From: Paragyromitra xinjiangensis
Taxonomy: Eukaryota; Ascomycota; Pezizomycetes; Pezizales; Discinaceae
DNA length: 64,000 nt
Reading direction: 5' to 3'
NCBI GenBank assembly: GCA_038503065.1
Contig: JBCAMK010000016.1
Span: 1,364,001-1,428,000, forward strand
Shown here: positions 1-14,100 of the stretch, in pieces
Layout of the letters: each line of letters begins with the position of its first letter
How positions within the stretch are numbered: the first letter of the stretch is position 1
Notes under the pieces: model-generated
Database searches by the model: none
Seen by the model: the letters and a program-made list of their open reading frames with translations, nothing else
What the model was told of the DNA's origin: nothing
Translations under genes and position numbers: made by a program

Positions 1-560
1 CAACTGATTCGTGCGCAACGATAGATTAGGCCTCGGCATATTTGGAGGGGGATTGGATGGCAACGAAAACAAATCGTGTCGCAACCACAAGGGCAAACAA
101 TAAATGATTTGCAAGCCTGAAAGCTCGGAGCCTAGGCCAGATGACGGGCCTAGCTGCTGAAATGGGCGGGGTAGGTATTTGGCTTCGGGAAATTTTATAT
201 AAAGACAGCTAGTCTGCGCTGCAGTGTGATTCAAGAAAACAAAATTAGAAATGACCTGCGTCTACCCAATTATTTCCGAATTTCATGATAAAAGGCACAC
301 TGAGATATCAGTAGTTAGACGCCTTCCGTTACACATAGCAAACGACGACAACGAGAGATTCATCTGCGATAAGAGCTACTAGAGTTTGAGCACCTATGCA
401 GAAGTGCATGTGGTTGCCTCACCTTTTCTTGCAATAGTACGTGACTGTTCAGGAGCGTCAAATTACGGGTTAAATGGACCTCCAGAGGTAAGGCCTTAAT
501 CTGCTTGCCCTTAGATCGCTAAAAATTTTCACAGGACCTAACCTCCCAACTATAAAGATT

Positions 561-578
561 CCTAACCCTAACCCTAAA
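561..578 (-). repeat. Interstitial telomere-like repeat
   Basis: The plus strand reads CCTAACCCTAACCCTAAA, which is about three units of the TTAGGG telomere repeat used by most filamentous fungi. It lies inside the window with unique sequence on both sides, so it is not a chromosome end. It may be chance or a remnant of end repair. Confidence 0.6.
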
Positions 579-2086
579 GTACCAAATGTTTAGAGGCTCT
601 CAAATGCCGTATGTGGAGTGCTGGGTAAGGATACGCTTGCTGGAAAGTTCCCTAAAGTGCCGTCCATATTACTTTTGGCCGCAGGAAAAGCAACGGGGAG
701 CTGGGTTTTGGGCTAAGATACGGTCAGTTGGTTATTTTTTTGCGGGTGACTTAAAGATCGTCGATTCGCTTGTGCTACTCCTTCCCTTCACGTGTGCGAC
801 AATAGCAGAAGGCTGAGATCAGTGTTGCGATATCAGCATAGACAAGAAACTTGGTTTCGCACCGCACTATTATAATTAGTGCCGAGACAGTGGGCTTCTA
901 TTGCACAGTAGATTCAGGGTTGTTATTGAGGTTCCGGGCTAGTCCTAGGGATTCCGCCATTGATAGCGGATGCTTGGAATTGGTTGGTTGCAAGTGTTGA
1001 TCCAGCCTGTTGTCTTGGAAGCGGTTTGGAGATCCCTATTCTGTTCTTTTTTGCCGAGAATCGGCGGCCTTGTGGTGTTGCACTCGGTAGTTCACTCCGC
1101 ATTCTGGCCTATTCCAATATCACGCAACACACGCGAGACGCGTCTCGTCGGATGCGATAATCAATACCATTGCTCGGACCAAAATATTCAGCAACTAGCC
1201 GGCTTACCGAGAATCTTAAAGCAGAAATCGCTTCCACTGCTACGCTGCCCTGTTACACTGTTACACAGTGTAGCGCTAGCTATCATCAGACGATAATAGG
1301 AAGGGCACCTGAAATCACGTCTGTGCGATCAGGCGTCATCGTTTCACTTTCTTGGAACCTGAAATTTACTTGTGGTCAATTCATCCAACATAGGAAGCCT
1401 GAAGAAAACTATAAGTTAAAATTGTTTCGTATCTCTTGCTGAAATAATAGAGTATCTACTCGCTGAAATAAATATCGTAAATTTCAGCATCACTTCTTTA
1501 TGCATCTGTTGGCGTTGAGTCTTCAAATTCACCCAGAATGAGTGGTCTGCTGATCCTTCATGCAACGCTTGTGCTGCATATTAACTCTCTCTCGCGTTAC
1601 ACCTCAATACAACGTTAACGATGTCACTATCTATCTATATACATACATATCCATACCTATCCATGCATGTTTATATCTATATATACTAGGAGGGAATGCC
1701 GCGTGGGCCCCAAGGAGAAGAAAGAAGAAAAGAAAAAAGAAAAAATAGTGGGTGCTATCCTACAGTTGCCTTTTGTTCTGATGCCCGAAAGGAAGTAATG
1801 AACTGTTCAGGGAGAACGCACTGTAATAATCTACCTACCGACTGCTACGGGTCGGAGACGGTATCTTAAGCACCACCGGACTAGGCAGTTTCAAATTGGC
1901 CTTCCTAGAACCAATGAAACTGTTTCGAGACATGGGAGCCACTCGCCCGCTTCCTCAATACGGGTATTTAAACATACCAATCTCGTTCCGCCTGGTTGTA
2001 TCTGCTATTTGCGATATATTGCAGCCCCCCGAAAGTTACCGAGAGACTCCCTCGACGATTTTGATTGGCATTAGGAACTGTGTAAG

Positions 2087-2110
2087 TTTTATTTTTATTT
2101 TTATTTTTTT
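2087..2110. repeat. T-rich pentamer/hexamer microsatellite
   Basis: A run of TTTTTA-like units with a terminal T-tract. It is a simple repeat of no evident function. Confidence 0.7.
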
Positions 2111-2906
2111 AGATCGTCACTGTCGTTGAGTGGATGGTTAATGCATCGTAAGCTTAAGTGCCTCAATTCATTGTTTACATTTCTCCATCTATACCCGGCT
2201 AGAATCACCTAGAAATCGGAGGTAAAGACGGTCTTAGCTGCGGTATCCGGCGGCAAGAAGTACATAATGTCTGTGGTTTAGCTGACGATTCGGTTGCTTG
2301 ATCTGAGGATGGAGCATCCTCTGAGCTATCTTTGCTTTGAAGACAGATCAGAAAACCACTTAAGATCATACCTGTGGAAGATGGCTTTGAAAATCGGGGA
2401 AGCTAATCACTGATCCTAGGGTTACCTACGGAGGAAGGGGGATTGGAGTCTGCTGCTTTAATTCAATTCGGGACGTACGTATACTGTTGCCCATCCAACG
2501 CAAGTCGTAAACGCCATGCAGATGATCTTCCTGACTCTTTAGGGGGCATTCGTACAAAATGAAATTAACAAATCCTCAGTTATTTCCTCGTTTCAGGAGG
2601 CGGCCGTTGATAGCCGTGGCACTTTACTGCAGTGTAAAGTGATGGGGATCGAATCGGAAGAGAGTGGTTATCAACTAACCAGTGCGAGGTCTCGGTTTCT
2701 GGAAGTTGTGAGTTGTCTCGGCCTCCGAAACCCTGAAGCTGGTAAGCTTCCTTGGGAATGCTAGGAATGCGAGTGACGTTCGATCTGTCTGAGTTCCGTA
2801 TCTAGCTCACGGTAAGTGCCGGGCGAATAGGGGGGCTATCATGTTCATGAAAAAGTGTTCGTTGTGGTCTGATGTTGAGCGGGCTGAGTTGGGACAGCGG
2901 TAAACG

Positions 2907-2930
2907 AAATAAAATAAAATAAAATAAAAT
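2907..2930. repeat. (AAAAT)n microsatellite
   Basis: Nearly five uninterrupted units of AAAAT, followed directly by GC-rich sequence. It is a simple sequence repeat. Confidence 0.85.
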
Positions 2931-5900
2931 GCGGCTCCGGTATGCGGCTTCGCTCTGGGATCTAGACCGACATTGCTTCTACTATCGACGCGTTAGGCCA
3001 AGCAAAGTGGTCTACTAGACAACTGAATGTTACCCCCCCTGCCTTCCTCCTCCATCAAACTCAAAGCGGAGTATAAGTAGTGCAATGAGTAGCTATTTTG
3101 TCTTTTCAAACCATAATAATGGGTATCTCCTACGGAAAACTTTTGTGGCATAAGCAATCCCCAGACCTCACCCCAACGAACACTGTAGCCAATGTAGTAT
3201 CTCTTATGGCCTCCGAATCACTTTGTGCAAGTGAGTTTTCCATACAACTGCTTGGGATGTAGTAAATATTAAGATAGCGTTTAGGTACCGTCACACTCAG
3301 TGCGGCCACCCTCCAGGAAGTCGAATCTGTGCTAGATGAGGCAATGAACCGATATCTTCGACAAGGGAGGAGCGACGAGCCTTTCCTCATACTTTCGACG
3401 GGAGAACACGGAGAAGTATCTGCAGCAGGGGAGATAACGTTAAGCTCTTCGCTGAAAATTCAGGAGGAGGGATTCAGTAAGCCTCTCTCCCTCTAGCAGT
3501 GTGTTAAGGAGTTTAACAATCTCGGCAGTTGTCAATACACTAGTTCCTGCCAGTACTCAGGAACCCAAATATCTTGGGGGGGAAATGTTGATGAAGTATC
3601 TGAATCAAAATGTGGAAGACGAGCCTGTGCGCGTCTTTGTAAAAGCTCAAGAAAGCTTGATTGCCTTATTATAGTTACTGTATTTTGAGCATCGCTGTCC
3701 TAAGTTGCTTAAATTTTTCATGTTGATTGCGCGTGTTTATCGCTAAGGATTAAGTCTTATCACGGCCTTTACCTTTATTACACGGATAATATGTCAATCT
3801 GCTTAGTTAATATCTCTACCTGCAACGCTTATAATTATGATAAAGAATCATTACTCTGTTTAGATAGTGTTAATCACTTAGACACCATGAAAATAGTGAG
3901 TGCTCGGTGCAATGTCTACTGAAGTTTTAAACCTAATATGCGGTAATGACCAGATGACATCTAGACATATCTACCACGTTGCTCGTAAAACGGATGTGAG
4001 TTTTATTCCCGTTTGCAAGGTATCAATCACGTGTACTTAGTGAATTAATCAATCTATCAATCAATCGCATTGGGCACAGCTCCAGGGAGATAATAGTCTG
4101 AGCCCATAGTATCTTGGAACCTGCTCTGATTGTAACGCGACGGCTACATGTAGTCACAAGAACGGTGTTAGTAAAATTATTGCATGGTCGAAGTAACATA
4201 CAAACTTCACCTGAAAAATATTCATCTGCAAATGGGTACAGCTGCTAACCTCTTGTCCATGTTACCTTTCTCTAAAAATTGCTCATAGAAGTTGAGTAAT
4301 CGTCCATAATATATAAGGCACAGCTGTCTGGCAATGGCGAGTCCGGTCCGTTAGCGGCCCTGGAAGCTAGCCTTTTCGCCACTGATCAAAGGAGAGTATC
4401 TGAACTTCGGGTGACGATAGTGAGTGAAGATCGTTGGCATGCCATTGGTTTGATAAGACAGGTGTTGGTATGTACACCTACGGGCCGGGTAGCTACACGT
4501 AGGCTTAATTTGTCTCGTGGGAATACGAATGCCTGTTAGAAACATGTGATAAACCATGTGAGGGTTAGTATATGCCTTAATTGATGAGTGTTTAATGAAG
4601 CTTGATACAAAATCTTCGCTATGTTATGCAACAGGCCGACTGCAGGGTATTCAATAGGATTTGTACATGACTGCGGAATTATTTTGGGATTGATGGTTGT
4701 ATTCCGCAGGCTACAAGTATTTTCAAGATGTTTGGCCATGGGGAATGGAAAGAGTGAAAAAACGTTAACGAGGGTGATAGGGATAACTGCGCGCCGTGCT
4801 GAAACGGCAAAATCTTACTTGCATAGTTGGTTTCCTTTTTCCAAAAATCCTGACTGTAGCCGTCAGATCCTACTACTACGTGGTTACGTAAATCTCATCA
4901 GTGTCATGCTTAGGATCGTACCAATAACGTCGGCGATGCTGGTCAACTAAAGCTACCTGGTGAATATAAGACTATGTTTCTCGCTCTCCTCTATCGTTTT
5001 CTGGGATGCGTCATACAAGTAACACTCTAGTTTAGGTTTGATAAAAATCGCGTGAAAAAACATATTCCTTATGAGGTAAGTTTAATTTTCACAACCGAGT
5101 GCAACACACATATATAGCTCCTGCTAACATCTTTTCAGGATACCGATCTGATTCGTCTGAAATTCATGAACCAACCTAAGTACTGGTCCAAAGTTGGGTT
5201 ATTTCTTTAAGTATCTACTTATCTTAACCATTAGGCACGGAAACCTCTTGAAAAGTTCTTTTTCTCTGCAGGAGGAAATGAAAGAGATGCAAGTGATCGA
5301 ACAACCTACTCGTAGCATCGCATATTTTACATCTAGATCTAATTGGCTGAAAATTAAATGGTTGCTTGCCAAGATTTGTAATTCGACTCAACCACTATTT
5401 CACCGTGCGGAGGAGAAATCCCAGCCACTCATGTTTTCAGTTACGAATATTGATTGGCTGGAAAAGTTCGATTCCACCAAGCACAAGCAGTTATTTTCAT
5501 GGCCGGTTGAAGGAACGTGATTGGGCACAAACTCTGAGTGGAAGATGCTTCAAACTCAAAGAGTATTCGGTTCTTTTTTTCAAGTGCCCTTAAGGGAAAC
5601 GAAGAAACAGTGATAATTCTCACTTGTTCTAGGTATTCGCAGATGCCGTGGGGTAAGGTCATACGCAATATTTGGAACAGCATCGAGTGGGGAGGGTCAT
5701 ATGGCTTGGAGGGGTTTATCGCTAGTTTCGTATGCGTACATGTTGAAGTTTTTGGTTTAGGGATGAATTGCCGCAAAACTACGGGTCTATGATTTGCGAT
5801 AAACAAGAGGTGCCTCACAGGTAGTGCCCCGGCTTCTTCAAAAGCTTTCTGCAATGCTCTCTACCGTTTGCTTCTCGCGTATTTTGTGCCCTAACTCAAA

Positions 5901-6920
5901 GATATTCGTAATCACGGAGGTTCCCTATGGACACTATGGCGTGTTCATGGAAGCTATCCCCCATACTCATGTAGCTCTCCAAAAACGTTCGAAGAATTTT
6001 GTGAGCTTACTATCGAATATCGTTTTGGTCCTTACCTCACTGCAAGATTGGACATATTGAGAATACAACACTGAATGTGATTACATACTCTCTGCCGAAA
6101 GTACTTCTCGACGCTACACCAGCTTGAGCTCACTACTTTTTAATTATGCTATTGGGGGAAGCAGTGGTATGTGCGACATATGTCATACCCTCTATCCTAT
6201 ATATTCTCGGTTAAAATCAATTATTATGGGATCGTCGGTTTTTAAGGGACCCGGGCGAGTGGTTCCGGGCAATTTTTGTTTGGCCCAGGGTGTCTCATGT
6301 TTCCGAACCGTATTTCTTACTTTTTCTAAAGCATTTTATTCCTTCACTTATTGTATTATTATTTCCCATGCCGTGTCAAACGGTTATTGCTCCTAGCTGC
6401 TGATCTTGACAGGTCTCGCAGCAAACTCCGTTCGGCAAAGCCTTACCCTCCCGTGTGCGAAAGGATGCGGCTCGGTAGCTGGTGGCTGGTAACTGTTGGT
6501 GTGGCGAAAATTCATATTGCAAGTCTCTGCGGGGGTGTCGACAGCTGTGCTAGCGCTTACTGCGAAATGAAAGTCTGTTAATATTTTTCTTTATGCTAGC
6601 GTTCAATTTGGATGGAATTATGATAACTAATGGGGTTAGGATTGGAAGGATAATCTTCGGGTGCAGAAGCTCGAAACATACTTTCGCCTTGCCACCGCGC
6701 GGTTAGGTACACACCGCCGTAAAATTTCCATATATACTCTACAGTGTGATGGTCACAATGGAGCTACCTTTGACCGTGCTGAGGGTTGTTAGAGGAGGAG
6801 ATTGTCTTCGGCTCACATTACGTATATACGTACAAGCCTCCCCGGGGCCCCGCACAATATTGCGATCTGGTAACTTCAGGCATAAACTTTGGCGGTGATG
6901 ATGATCAGATAGGGTTAGTG

Positions 6921-6938
6921 ACTGCAGAATTCTGCAGT
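6921..6938. repeat. Perfect 18-bp palindrome
   Basis: ACTGCAGAATTCTGCAGT equals its own reverse complement. No gene adjoins it. A palindrome this long is expected roughly once in four random windows of this size, so it may be chance. Confidence 0.6.
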
Positions 6939-8890
6939 AAAACGTGGGATAAGAGAGTTTTACTCTCAAACCAGCTACTGTATGTAGGAATTAGACGAAG
7001 TTATACTTGGTTGTTTTTTTGGTTATGTTTTTTTGTGTTTCAAAGCACGTGATGCTCGTGACGTTTAAATTTCAAAGATTTCCTTAAATGTACGTCTTCC
7101 TAACTAGCGAAGCGGTCTTCACCAGCTACGATAGTACCATGGCCATAATCCAGGTGATTTGATGTATTTAATGAATCACTTAATCAACTAATCAATGTTT
7201 CGACATGAGCTGTTGAATACAGAGATCATGACTTATAATTAATTAATTGAGGAGTCGCACTCCATGCAGGTCCGAATTTATAGAGGGAGCCCGCAACTAG
7301 CACATGGGAAAACTCTTTACTCGGGACCCCCGATGTCTCCCCTAGAGCCTACACTAGAGTATACTCTCAATACCTGATTAGGAAGCCTATTTACAACATG
7401 AGCCGGTTTTAAAAGCTAGCGAGTGACACCTCATGACCGCATATCAAGATCCCCACGCGGCTTATTTTAAAGTTCGTTATATGGGTGTGCAATTTCTGTC
7501 TGTGGCATGCGCAGTTTGGGGTTGTCACACAAGCTATCTTGTGAATAAATCTAATTATTTAAATTTCTTTCTAGGGAGGAGTACCAAGGAGTGGATAATG
7601 GATTTGAAGTTTGTTGCTGTGCCTGTCAATGATCGGCGAATATATTTCTCAGCTAGAGGCAACGAATACATAAAATACGTCTAAAATAATTAAAGGTAAA
7701 CAGGTTCTTGGCAACGGAGTCGTGCACTGGGGCCTCAGGCTGTCCGCAATCGCGCTGAACTGTCTGTTTTGGACTGGTCCGCTTTAGGGACTAATGATTT
7801 CACGCTAATTTATCATAAGGGCTTATTGCGCCCATCAAAAAGTCCGCCAAACCACCATCACCAGTGAACCTGGAATCGAATGTTAACCCAGGTGATTGGA
7901 GTAGGTTCTGTGATTGTATCGCAAAATAATTATCGGATCCTCTTGCTAGAAGTTGGGACTATGTTACCGTTGGTGCTGTGACCATGGCCATGGTTACTAT
8001 AGCAATATGTTTGTGTTGATGTCAAAGGTCCCCTATCTACACCTGCGTGCATCACATTGTATCTCATAGGGTTTTCGTAGTGATAGCGTCCAATAATTTC
8101 AGACTTTCTTAGGGTGCACTGTTTCGCTCGGAAAATGGTAAGAGGGGTTCTCGACTCCAGCGAGAGCGGGAAAATATATTAAAGTAGGTAAGCTCACTAT
8201 TGCTGTACGCAGAGTACACACGAATAAAGTCTTCTACAGCTTCCTAGAAGTACCTAGAGACTGGATGCATCTGAAGAGACTGTTGGGGCGATAGACTGCG
8301 ATTCCAAAATTCGAGGGCGGAAGGAGCTACCAATCTGACAGCAGCATAATCTTTACCTAGAGGAAGTTAGGTTGATACGCTATTCTCAATCCTAGATGTT
8401 AGGATTTACGCGGTTGTTGAAAGGGTGTCCGGGTGGATAAACTTACAACTAGGTTATAGAGTTTGCGTGTTGATTCATACGCGCCTTATCTGACGCCTTA
8501 AATACTGTCTCTAATCGCGTGTACAAGATTAGATCAACGAACGAATATAATCCGGTAGGGAGGGAGGGAGGACGCCCGTTGCATAGCTTTGAGTATTTCA
8601 TAGGAAGAATAGGAACAAGTCAACTACTACACCAGGGATACGGTGAATGGCTAGGCCATAACTATCCATATTTGGTAATAATTTACACTGTGATCAAGGG
8701 TTTTGTTTATGTATTGACAGGAGACCTGTTAAACTGGACACAATCTAATTACACACGCGAAGAGTCTCAAGTTGTATAACCTAATTACGTCATTGGTTTG
8801 GATTCCAATAAGCAGCGTAAGGCAGACCATGAATCTCAACCTGTCTTATTCTTGGCTAGTTTAACCGGCTATCTGCTAGCATATACACTG

Positions 8891-9018
8891 TATATGTTCT
8901 GGCCGGTTTTCCATTATGGCCGGTTTACAAACCGGTCGGCCTATTTACAAATGGGATCACTTTGAACATCGGCTGGCCCATCTACAAAGTGAAGTTAAGA
9001 GATGGCCGATATTCAAAG
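8891..9018 (+). repeat. MITE left terminal inverted repeat
   Basis: The 128-bp arm is complementary to 9311-9438. The inner part, from about 8926 on, is almost unchanged between arms. The short open frame in the arm (a peptide with KWDHF and HRLAHLQS) appears on the opposite strand of the other arm only because of this complementarity. Confidence 0.85.
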
Positions 9019-9310
9019 TTTCCACTAAGGGAAAAATTCTCTTCTCCCCCAACAACCACCTCTCACAATTTAGATGGTCATACCTTGCTATACTGAACCT
9101 GCACAATCCACCGAAATTATAGAAAACCATTCACCACAACAAATTCAATACTATGGAGTAGCACTGTGAAAGAAAGAAAAAAAGTATTCAGTATGTTAAG
9201 TTTTGGTATAGCAAGGTACAACTATATCTATGGTGTTGAGGGTAGGCTGATACTTGGAGGCTGATATTTGTGATGAGAGAGTTCCAAAGTTCGCTTACAG
9301 ATAGTGTATT

Positions 9311-9438
9311 CTTTGAATATCGGCCATCTCTTAACTTCACTTTGTAGATGGGCCAGCCGATGTCCAAAGTGATCCCATTTGTAAATAGGCCGACCGGTTT
9401 GTAAATCGGCATTTATGACAAACGGGTCAGAACATATA
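9311..9438 (-). repeat. MITE right terminal inverted repeat
   Basis: The 128-bp partner of the left arm in reverse complement. High identity between the arms suggests a fairly recent insertion or selection or conversion between arms. Confidence 0.85.
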
Positions 9439-11093
9439 TATGTAGTTATCGTTGGCGAGGGCAAATTGGAACCCGCCTATGCCATTCCGTGATTATTGGT
9501 CTAACGTGCGGGCTGTCCTACTCTGATACATGACTTTTGGGAAAGAAGTAGTCAAACACTATCTTACTAAGTATTTTTTACTAAGTGAAACCGGAATACG
9601 AGATTTTACGGTTCCAGGAAATATGTTCAAGGTGGAGTAACCAGTGGTTTGTTACTATGGCATGATGATCTGCTAAAATGGCGGCGAATATTTTACCTGG
9701 GGAGAACTGAATACTCTATAGCTACCTACCGCGCGAATGACTGGTTTTTGTTGCTTTAACTTGATGGCCGGGGTGATTACTCACCATAGCAGAAGCACAG
9801 TAAGCACTCGACCCTTGCAGCACCCTCTGGAGGAGATATCTTAGGGAGGAAATTCAATCTACTCACATCGTCTTAAGCTTCCGGACGTCGAGCTGTGGAG
9901 AAGGGATAATGTGTATCTTATTTTGCAGGTGCCTTGTTAAGTGGAGAGGTTCAGAGCATGATTTTAGCTTGCTACATCCATCCATGGATTTGAGTAACAT
10001 TCCAAAGAGGTGCAATAAGCGTTGTTCTTGAATTGTCGGGCTGTAATGAGGAATTAATAGTAGAAGGCGTAGAATTTGCCCGAAGATGAGGATCTCCTAG
10101 CTTTGTACGAGGACCTGTTGGTTGTTGCTAGGGTTGTACAAATTATGTGATCTATGTCATTGGATGATAGGCATTAGCCTATGGGGTGTAAAGAAACAAC
10201 GTTGCGCACAATGCGCACAAGCCAACCTGACATACGTGTAGTGCAAGAGGCTCAAGTTTTGGTGCGCAGGGAAACTGTGGTATGCACTCACAGATGTGTC
10301 ACATGCTAGGTAGTATACGCGACCTGTCACCGTGTTCTCCCTGCTTCAACATGCTCTCTCGCTCAACATACTCTTCCTATTCTCATTCCCCTACAGGATT
10401 TTCGCATTCATCAGGCTCCACTCTCATTCATTAAGTACTTACTTTATCGTTTAGTGGATAAAAAGTGGCACACTATAGTCGGTGGTCGTAATGGATTTTA
10501 TCCCGAGTAGACTGGTCCATCATCGACGCGTTGAAAGCTGACTTGTGGCTAGTCAGTAAGTTCGACAATGGGATGGTCCAGTGGTATGTCATAGTTTATA
10601 GCTCCTAAATAGTTCCCCTAAGAAGGCACTGATGAAATTTCCCTGTATGGAGCTGTTCAAATGCTTACGACGCGCCAAAACTTCAACATAACAAAGTTCT
10701 ACGTCAAAAGGATCGTCCCGTCTCCAAAATTAGATATTTCTAGACTATCTCAACCAATACTAAAGGCAAGAGACCCAGACCAACGTGAATGAGTACACTG
10801 ACTTTTATGCTAACGAGGCCTGAAGGGTATCCTGGAGTGGGATAGTTTACGGGATAAGAAGACGGGATAAGATACTAGATCGCCATTTGAAGCAGAGAGT
10901 CTGGGAGTTAGGACCTTGTCATTCTCGGAGTAAACGCATTTCAAACGCAGGTTAGTGAGTGCTTTCTGCCTTTAGTATACAACTTAACTAACAATTTCTT
11001 CGAGAATAGGCTTCGCATACAATTAGGACATCAACCACCTAGATAAGAAAAATTATATAGGATGCTGAGCTTTTAGTGTATTACTCTGGTATG

Positions 11094-11110
11094 TTGATGA
11101 TGATGATGAT
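11094..11110. repeat. (TGA)n microsatellite
   Basis: About five to six TGA triplets in tandem. It is a simple repeat outside any gene. Confidence 0.7.
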
Positions 11111-14100
11111 AATTCATTTACGTATCCAACCCTATGGGTTAACTCTGGTATGTTAATTTTGTTCCTGGAAAACGCAATTGGGCTGCGCAGCCGGCGTCGT
11201 AAAGTGTGGGCAACAATAAAGCAATAGCTAAATAATGCAGCAGGTTTGTGAGACTGGGAACTAAAACGGAGCCATAGGGTTATTTACAACGGGCTCACCC
11301 ATTGCCCTCCGATGAGATGTAGGGCATCGGGAGGAAATCGATGGACGAACAGTGAAATCTATACTATACGTCCAAGACACAGCCAGTGGATTGCTGAGTT
11401 TCTCGTTGGAAGTGCCGCGGTTAGTCAGACTAAGGAGAAGTTTGGAAAGAGAGACTGGTAAAATAAACAGTTGGTCGCGTCCGTTCCTGACTCTTGAGCA
11501 GCTCAGCTGACAATTTTATCAGTTTCATCTGCTGCTTCCGTGAACCGAAAACTTGACTATGTTTAGGCGCGTCACTCTCACTGCGGGGCATTGCTATTAG
11601 CATTTTCGGTCGTTCCAAAAAATTTCGCTCTGGGCTCACCTCAAATGGTTAGCACTTCAAACTGTTGGTATCATGGTCAGGTGAACTCAGAAGGTTTGTC
11701 GCACACCGACAATTTTACGTTGATGCTGGTGGGATATCCAAAGTAAACTGCTGACATGGGGTTGTATGCCTATCACTACAGTAAATTCGGGAGGATAGCC
11801 ATCAGCTAGACTCGTGCTGGCCACGCGCCACGATCACTATTCCTCTTTCAAGCGCCCAAGCCCCCGACCCATAGCTACCCCCCTCCAGCACAACAGTCTT
11901 CAACTATTTTCAACTTGAGCATACTGGAACCGACAGGTATTGGATACTCCTTACTTCTTCTGTGGAATGCTGAGTGCCCCGGTGACTAGTGCGATTGGGT
12001 CTACACAAGAATCTGCTTAAGTCAATACTGTCTGGGTAGAAAATGCTATTCAGTTTGTCATTCAAGAGGAAGGAAAATACGACTCGGGGAGCTAACCAGG
12101 GAGACCAAGGCATCCATTGACCTACTAGATAGGGCAACGGGTCTTCGCTCTAATCTACAGCAGCTTCTACTAGGTTCTATCACATACTTATCAACTAGTC
12201 TCATTCACTAGACTTCCCGCTTCTCGCCCGCGGGCCCGATTTTTACAGGCTCATAACACGGTAGACTAAGCCAGGGGTCACTTTGTTTTCTCTCGTCCGG
12301 TGTAGACGGCTACCCTTCAAGGCGCTAACTTCCACCTAATGCCGTTGGTTTTGATTTACTCAAATACGGGACAGTTGGATTTCATCTTCATCACGCCGGA
12401 CGGGTAACTTCGCTGGCGTTCTAGGCAGTGATCGACAATTCTATCATCTCCAGATACCCCTATACCCTATGAATGTACTCTATATATATCTAGGGTCGAG
12501 TCAATAAAATTATGGACTTCAACTTGCTGGATTGATATGTAGGAAGACGTGTAGGAAAGCGTGCGAGAAGTTCGATGTTTGTCTAATTCTAATTGCAGAT
12601 CTAGAAACTCCCTCGATTGCTTATTTAATACGCTGAAAGTAGGCTTGCTAATTAAGTATCGCTGTAGTTGAGGGTTCTGCTGGACTTGGTGAAAGGCTCT
12701 AGCATTCGTGCAAAGCCTGTGTATCGGGGCCGTACCGGAGCTGAGCCAAGTCAATCGGGTATTCTCTATTCTGCCTCCCAGTCCTCATTTTTTACAGCAA
12801 TGTGGCCTGGTACTTTACCCTGCGCATCACAACCCAAAACCAGATACTAAGCGTCTAGTACACAAACCCAACCGAGTTAATTTTCTTACAAGGCTGTTGC
12901 TGTTACCCCATTAAAATTCTGGAAGCCACGCCGCTGTATTGAACTGCTGCGCCTCAGCATTTTTATTTGTGGCTTGAGGCCCACAATAAATCAACACTGC
13001 GAGATGACATAGACAGTTTGTGATGGGCGAGAGATCTAAAAGCTTTTACAAGATTATCTTATTCTTTGGGGAATGTTTTCCTGGCATAAGGTTCCGCTTC
13101 CAACCCAAGTCTGTTCGGCCTTGGGTTACACAAAAAAAAACTTGCTTCCCCGCTCACGGATAAAACCCATCATACTTCAGTCTAAGCACTACCAAAATCT
13201 TTGAGTCTTGTTTGTCTCCTACTTTCCGGCTCGGTGTTGAAATCAGGTTGCTTCAAAGCAATCAATGGTGGCCCGTTTAAGTATCTCTAGAAGCGTCACC
13301 CCTATTATCTAATTACTGTGAATAAGACCTACCTATGACTACATCGGTGGTACCAAAAGAGCCCCCCAACACTTCCAACGGGTCACTCCGAGGATGTTCT
13401 TAGGACCCAGAGCAACTACTACTCAAGAGTTTAGAGCCGAGATCCAGAATGAGGCCTTCATGCGAAACACGACAGGGCCGCTGAGGGCGGGCGAAGTGCT
13501 GGAGTGTTCAAATGAGATTAGGGATCTGTTCTGCCTTGTTCTGCCTTCATGTTAGTTGTGAGTTTAGGCAAAAAGTGGATCTTGTAGTTGCGCTAGGCTA
13601 CAGCTGACATCAAGCAAGTACCCTAGCTACAGAGATCGAAGTGTATAGGGGAAGTGAGAATAGAAGACTCGAAGGATGTGCACAAAACACGATCATAGGG
13701 ACCGGGACTGGATTTGGGGAATTTTTTATTAGGTAAAGGGCAGACCTAAGAAAAGGCACGAGTTCTAACGCTGTGACAGCTAGCGAGGAAAAATTGTATC
13801 ATACCTCACTAGAAGGTCTTTGGCTCTAAGCGCATCCAACGTAATGGAAACTCATATTAGAGTACTAGCTGGCGGATCCTAAATACGGTGGATTGGGGAG
13901 CAATCCTTCTAGCTGCTCTGGGGTCAATAAATCCACACCTATAGTCCTGGGTCAGGCATGAACGAATTATCCGACGTGGTCTTGCGATATCGAAATACCT
14001 CGGTCGCACACCCTTAATTGATGGACTAGTCGAATGGGACCAGATGAAGCGGCGGAAGCAATTTATTTCGTATGGCAAAGAATGGTGTCAACATATTCCT

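Larger units (their letters stand above)
1..8890. other. Gene-free stretch, left end
   Basis: I find no supportable gene here. Open frames on either strand are short (the longest, minus 5441-5854, is 137 codons), overlap one another in several frames and match no family I recognise. The sequence contains short AT-rich microsatellites (about 1620-1750, 2087-2110, 2907-2930), a telomere-like motif at 561 and a perfect 18-bp palindrome at 6921. It is best read as old, mutated repeat or intergenic DNA. A diverged transposon could be missed by eye. Confidence 0.6.
8891..9438. mobile_element. MITE-like foldback element
   Basis: A 548-bp non-coding element bounded by long terminal inverted repeats. 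The left arm (8891-9018) and right arm (9311-9438) are both 128 bp and match in reverse complement almost throughout. The inner three quarters are nearly identical, and divergence is mostly in the outer 40 bp. The ends are TATATGTTCTG/CAGAACATATA inside a TA-rich context, compatible with a TA target site as in Tc1/mariner-type MITEs. The central 292 bp contain a second, weaker inverted match (TACCTTGCTATA near 9080 against TATAGCAAGGTA near 9207), so the whole unit folds into one long hairpin. It carries no transposase; any mobility would need an enzyme supplied in trans. Confidence 0.85.

Noticed and set aside
5441..5854. 137-codon minus-strand open frame
   Set aside because: Overlaps several plus-strand frames of similar length, has no domain-like pattern, no leader and no splice context; chance frame.
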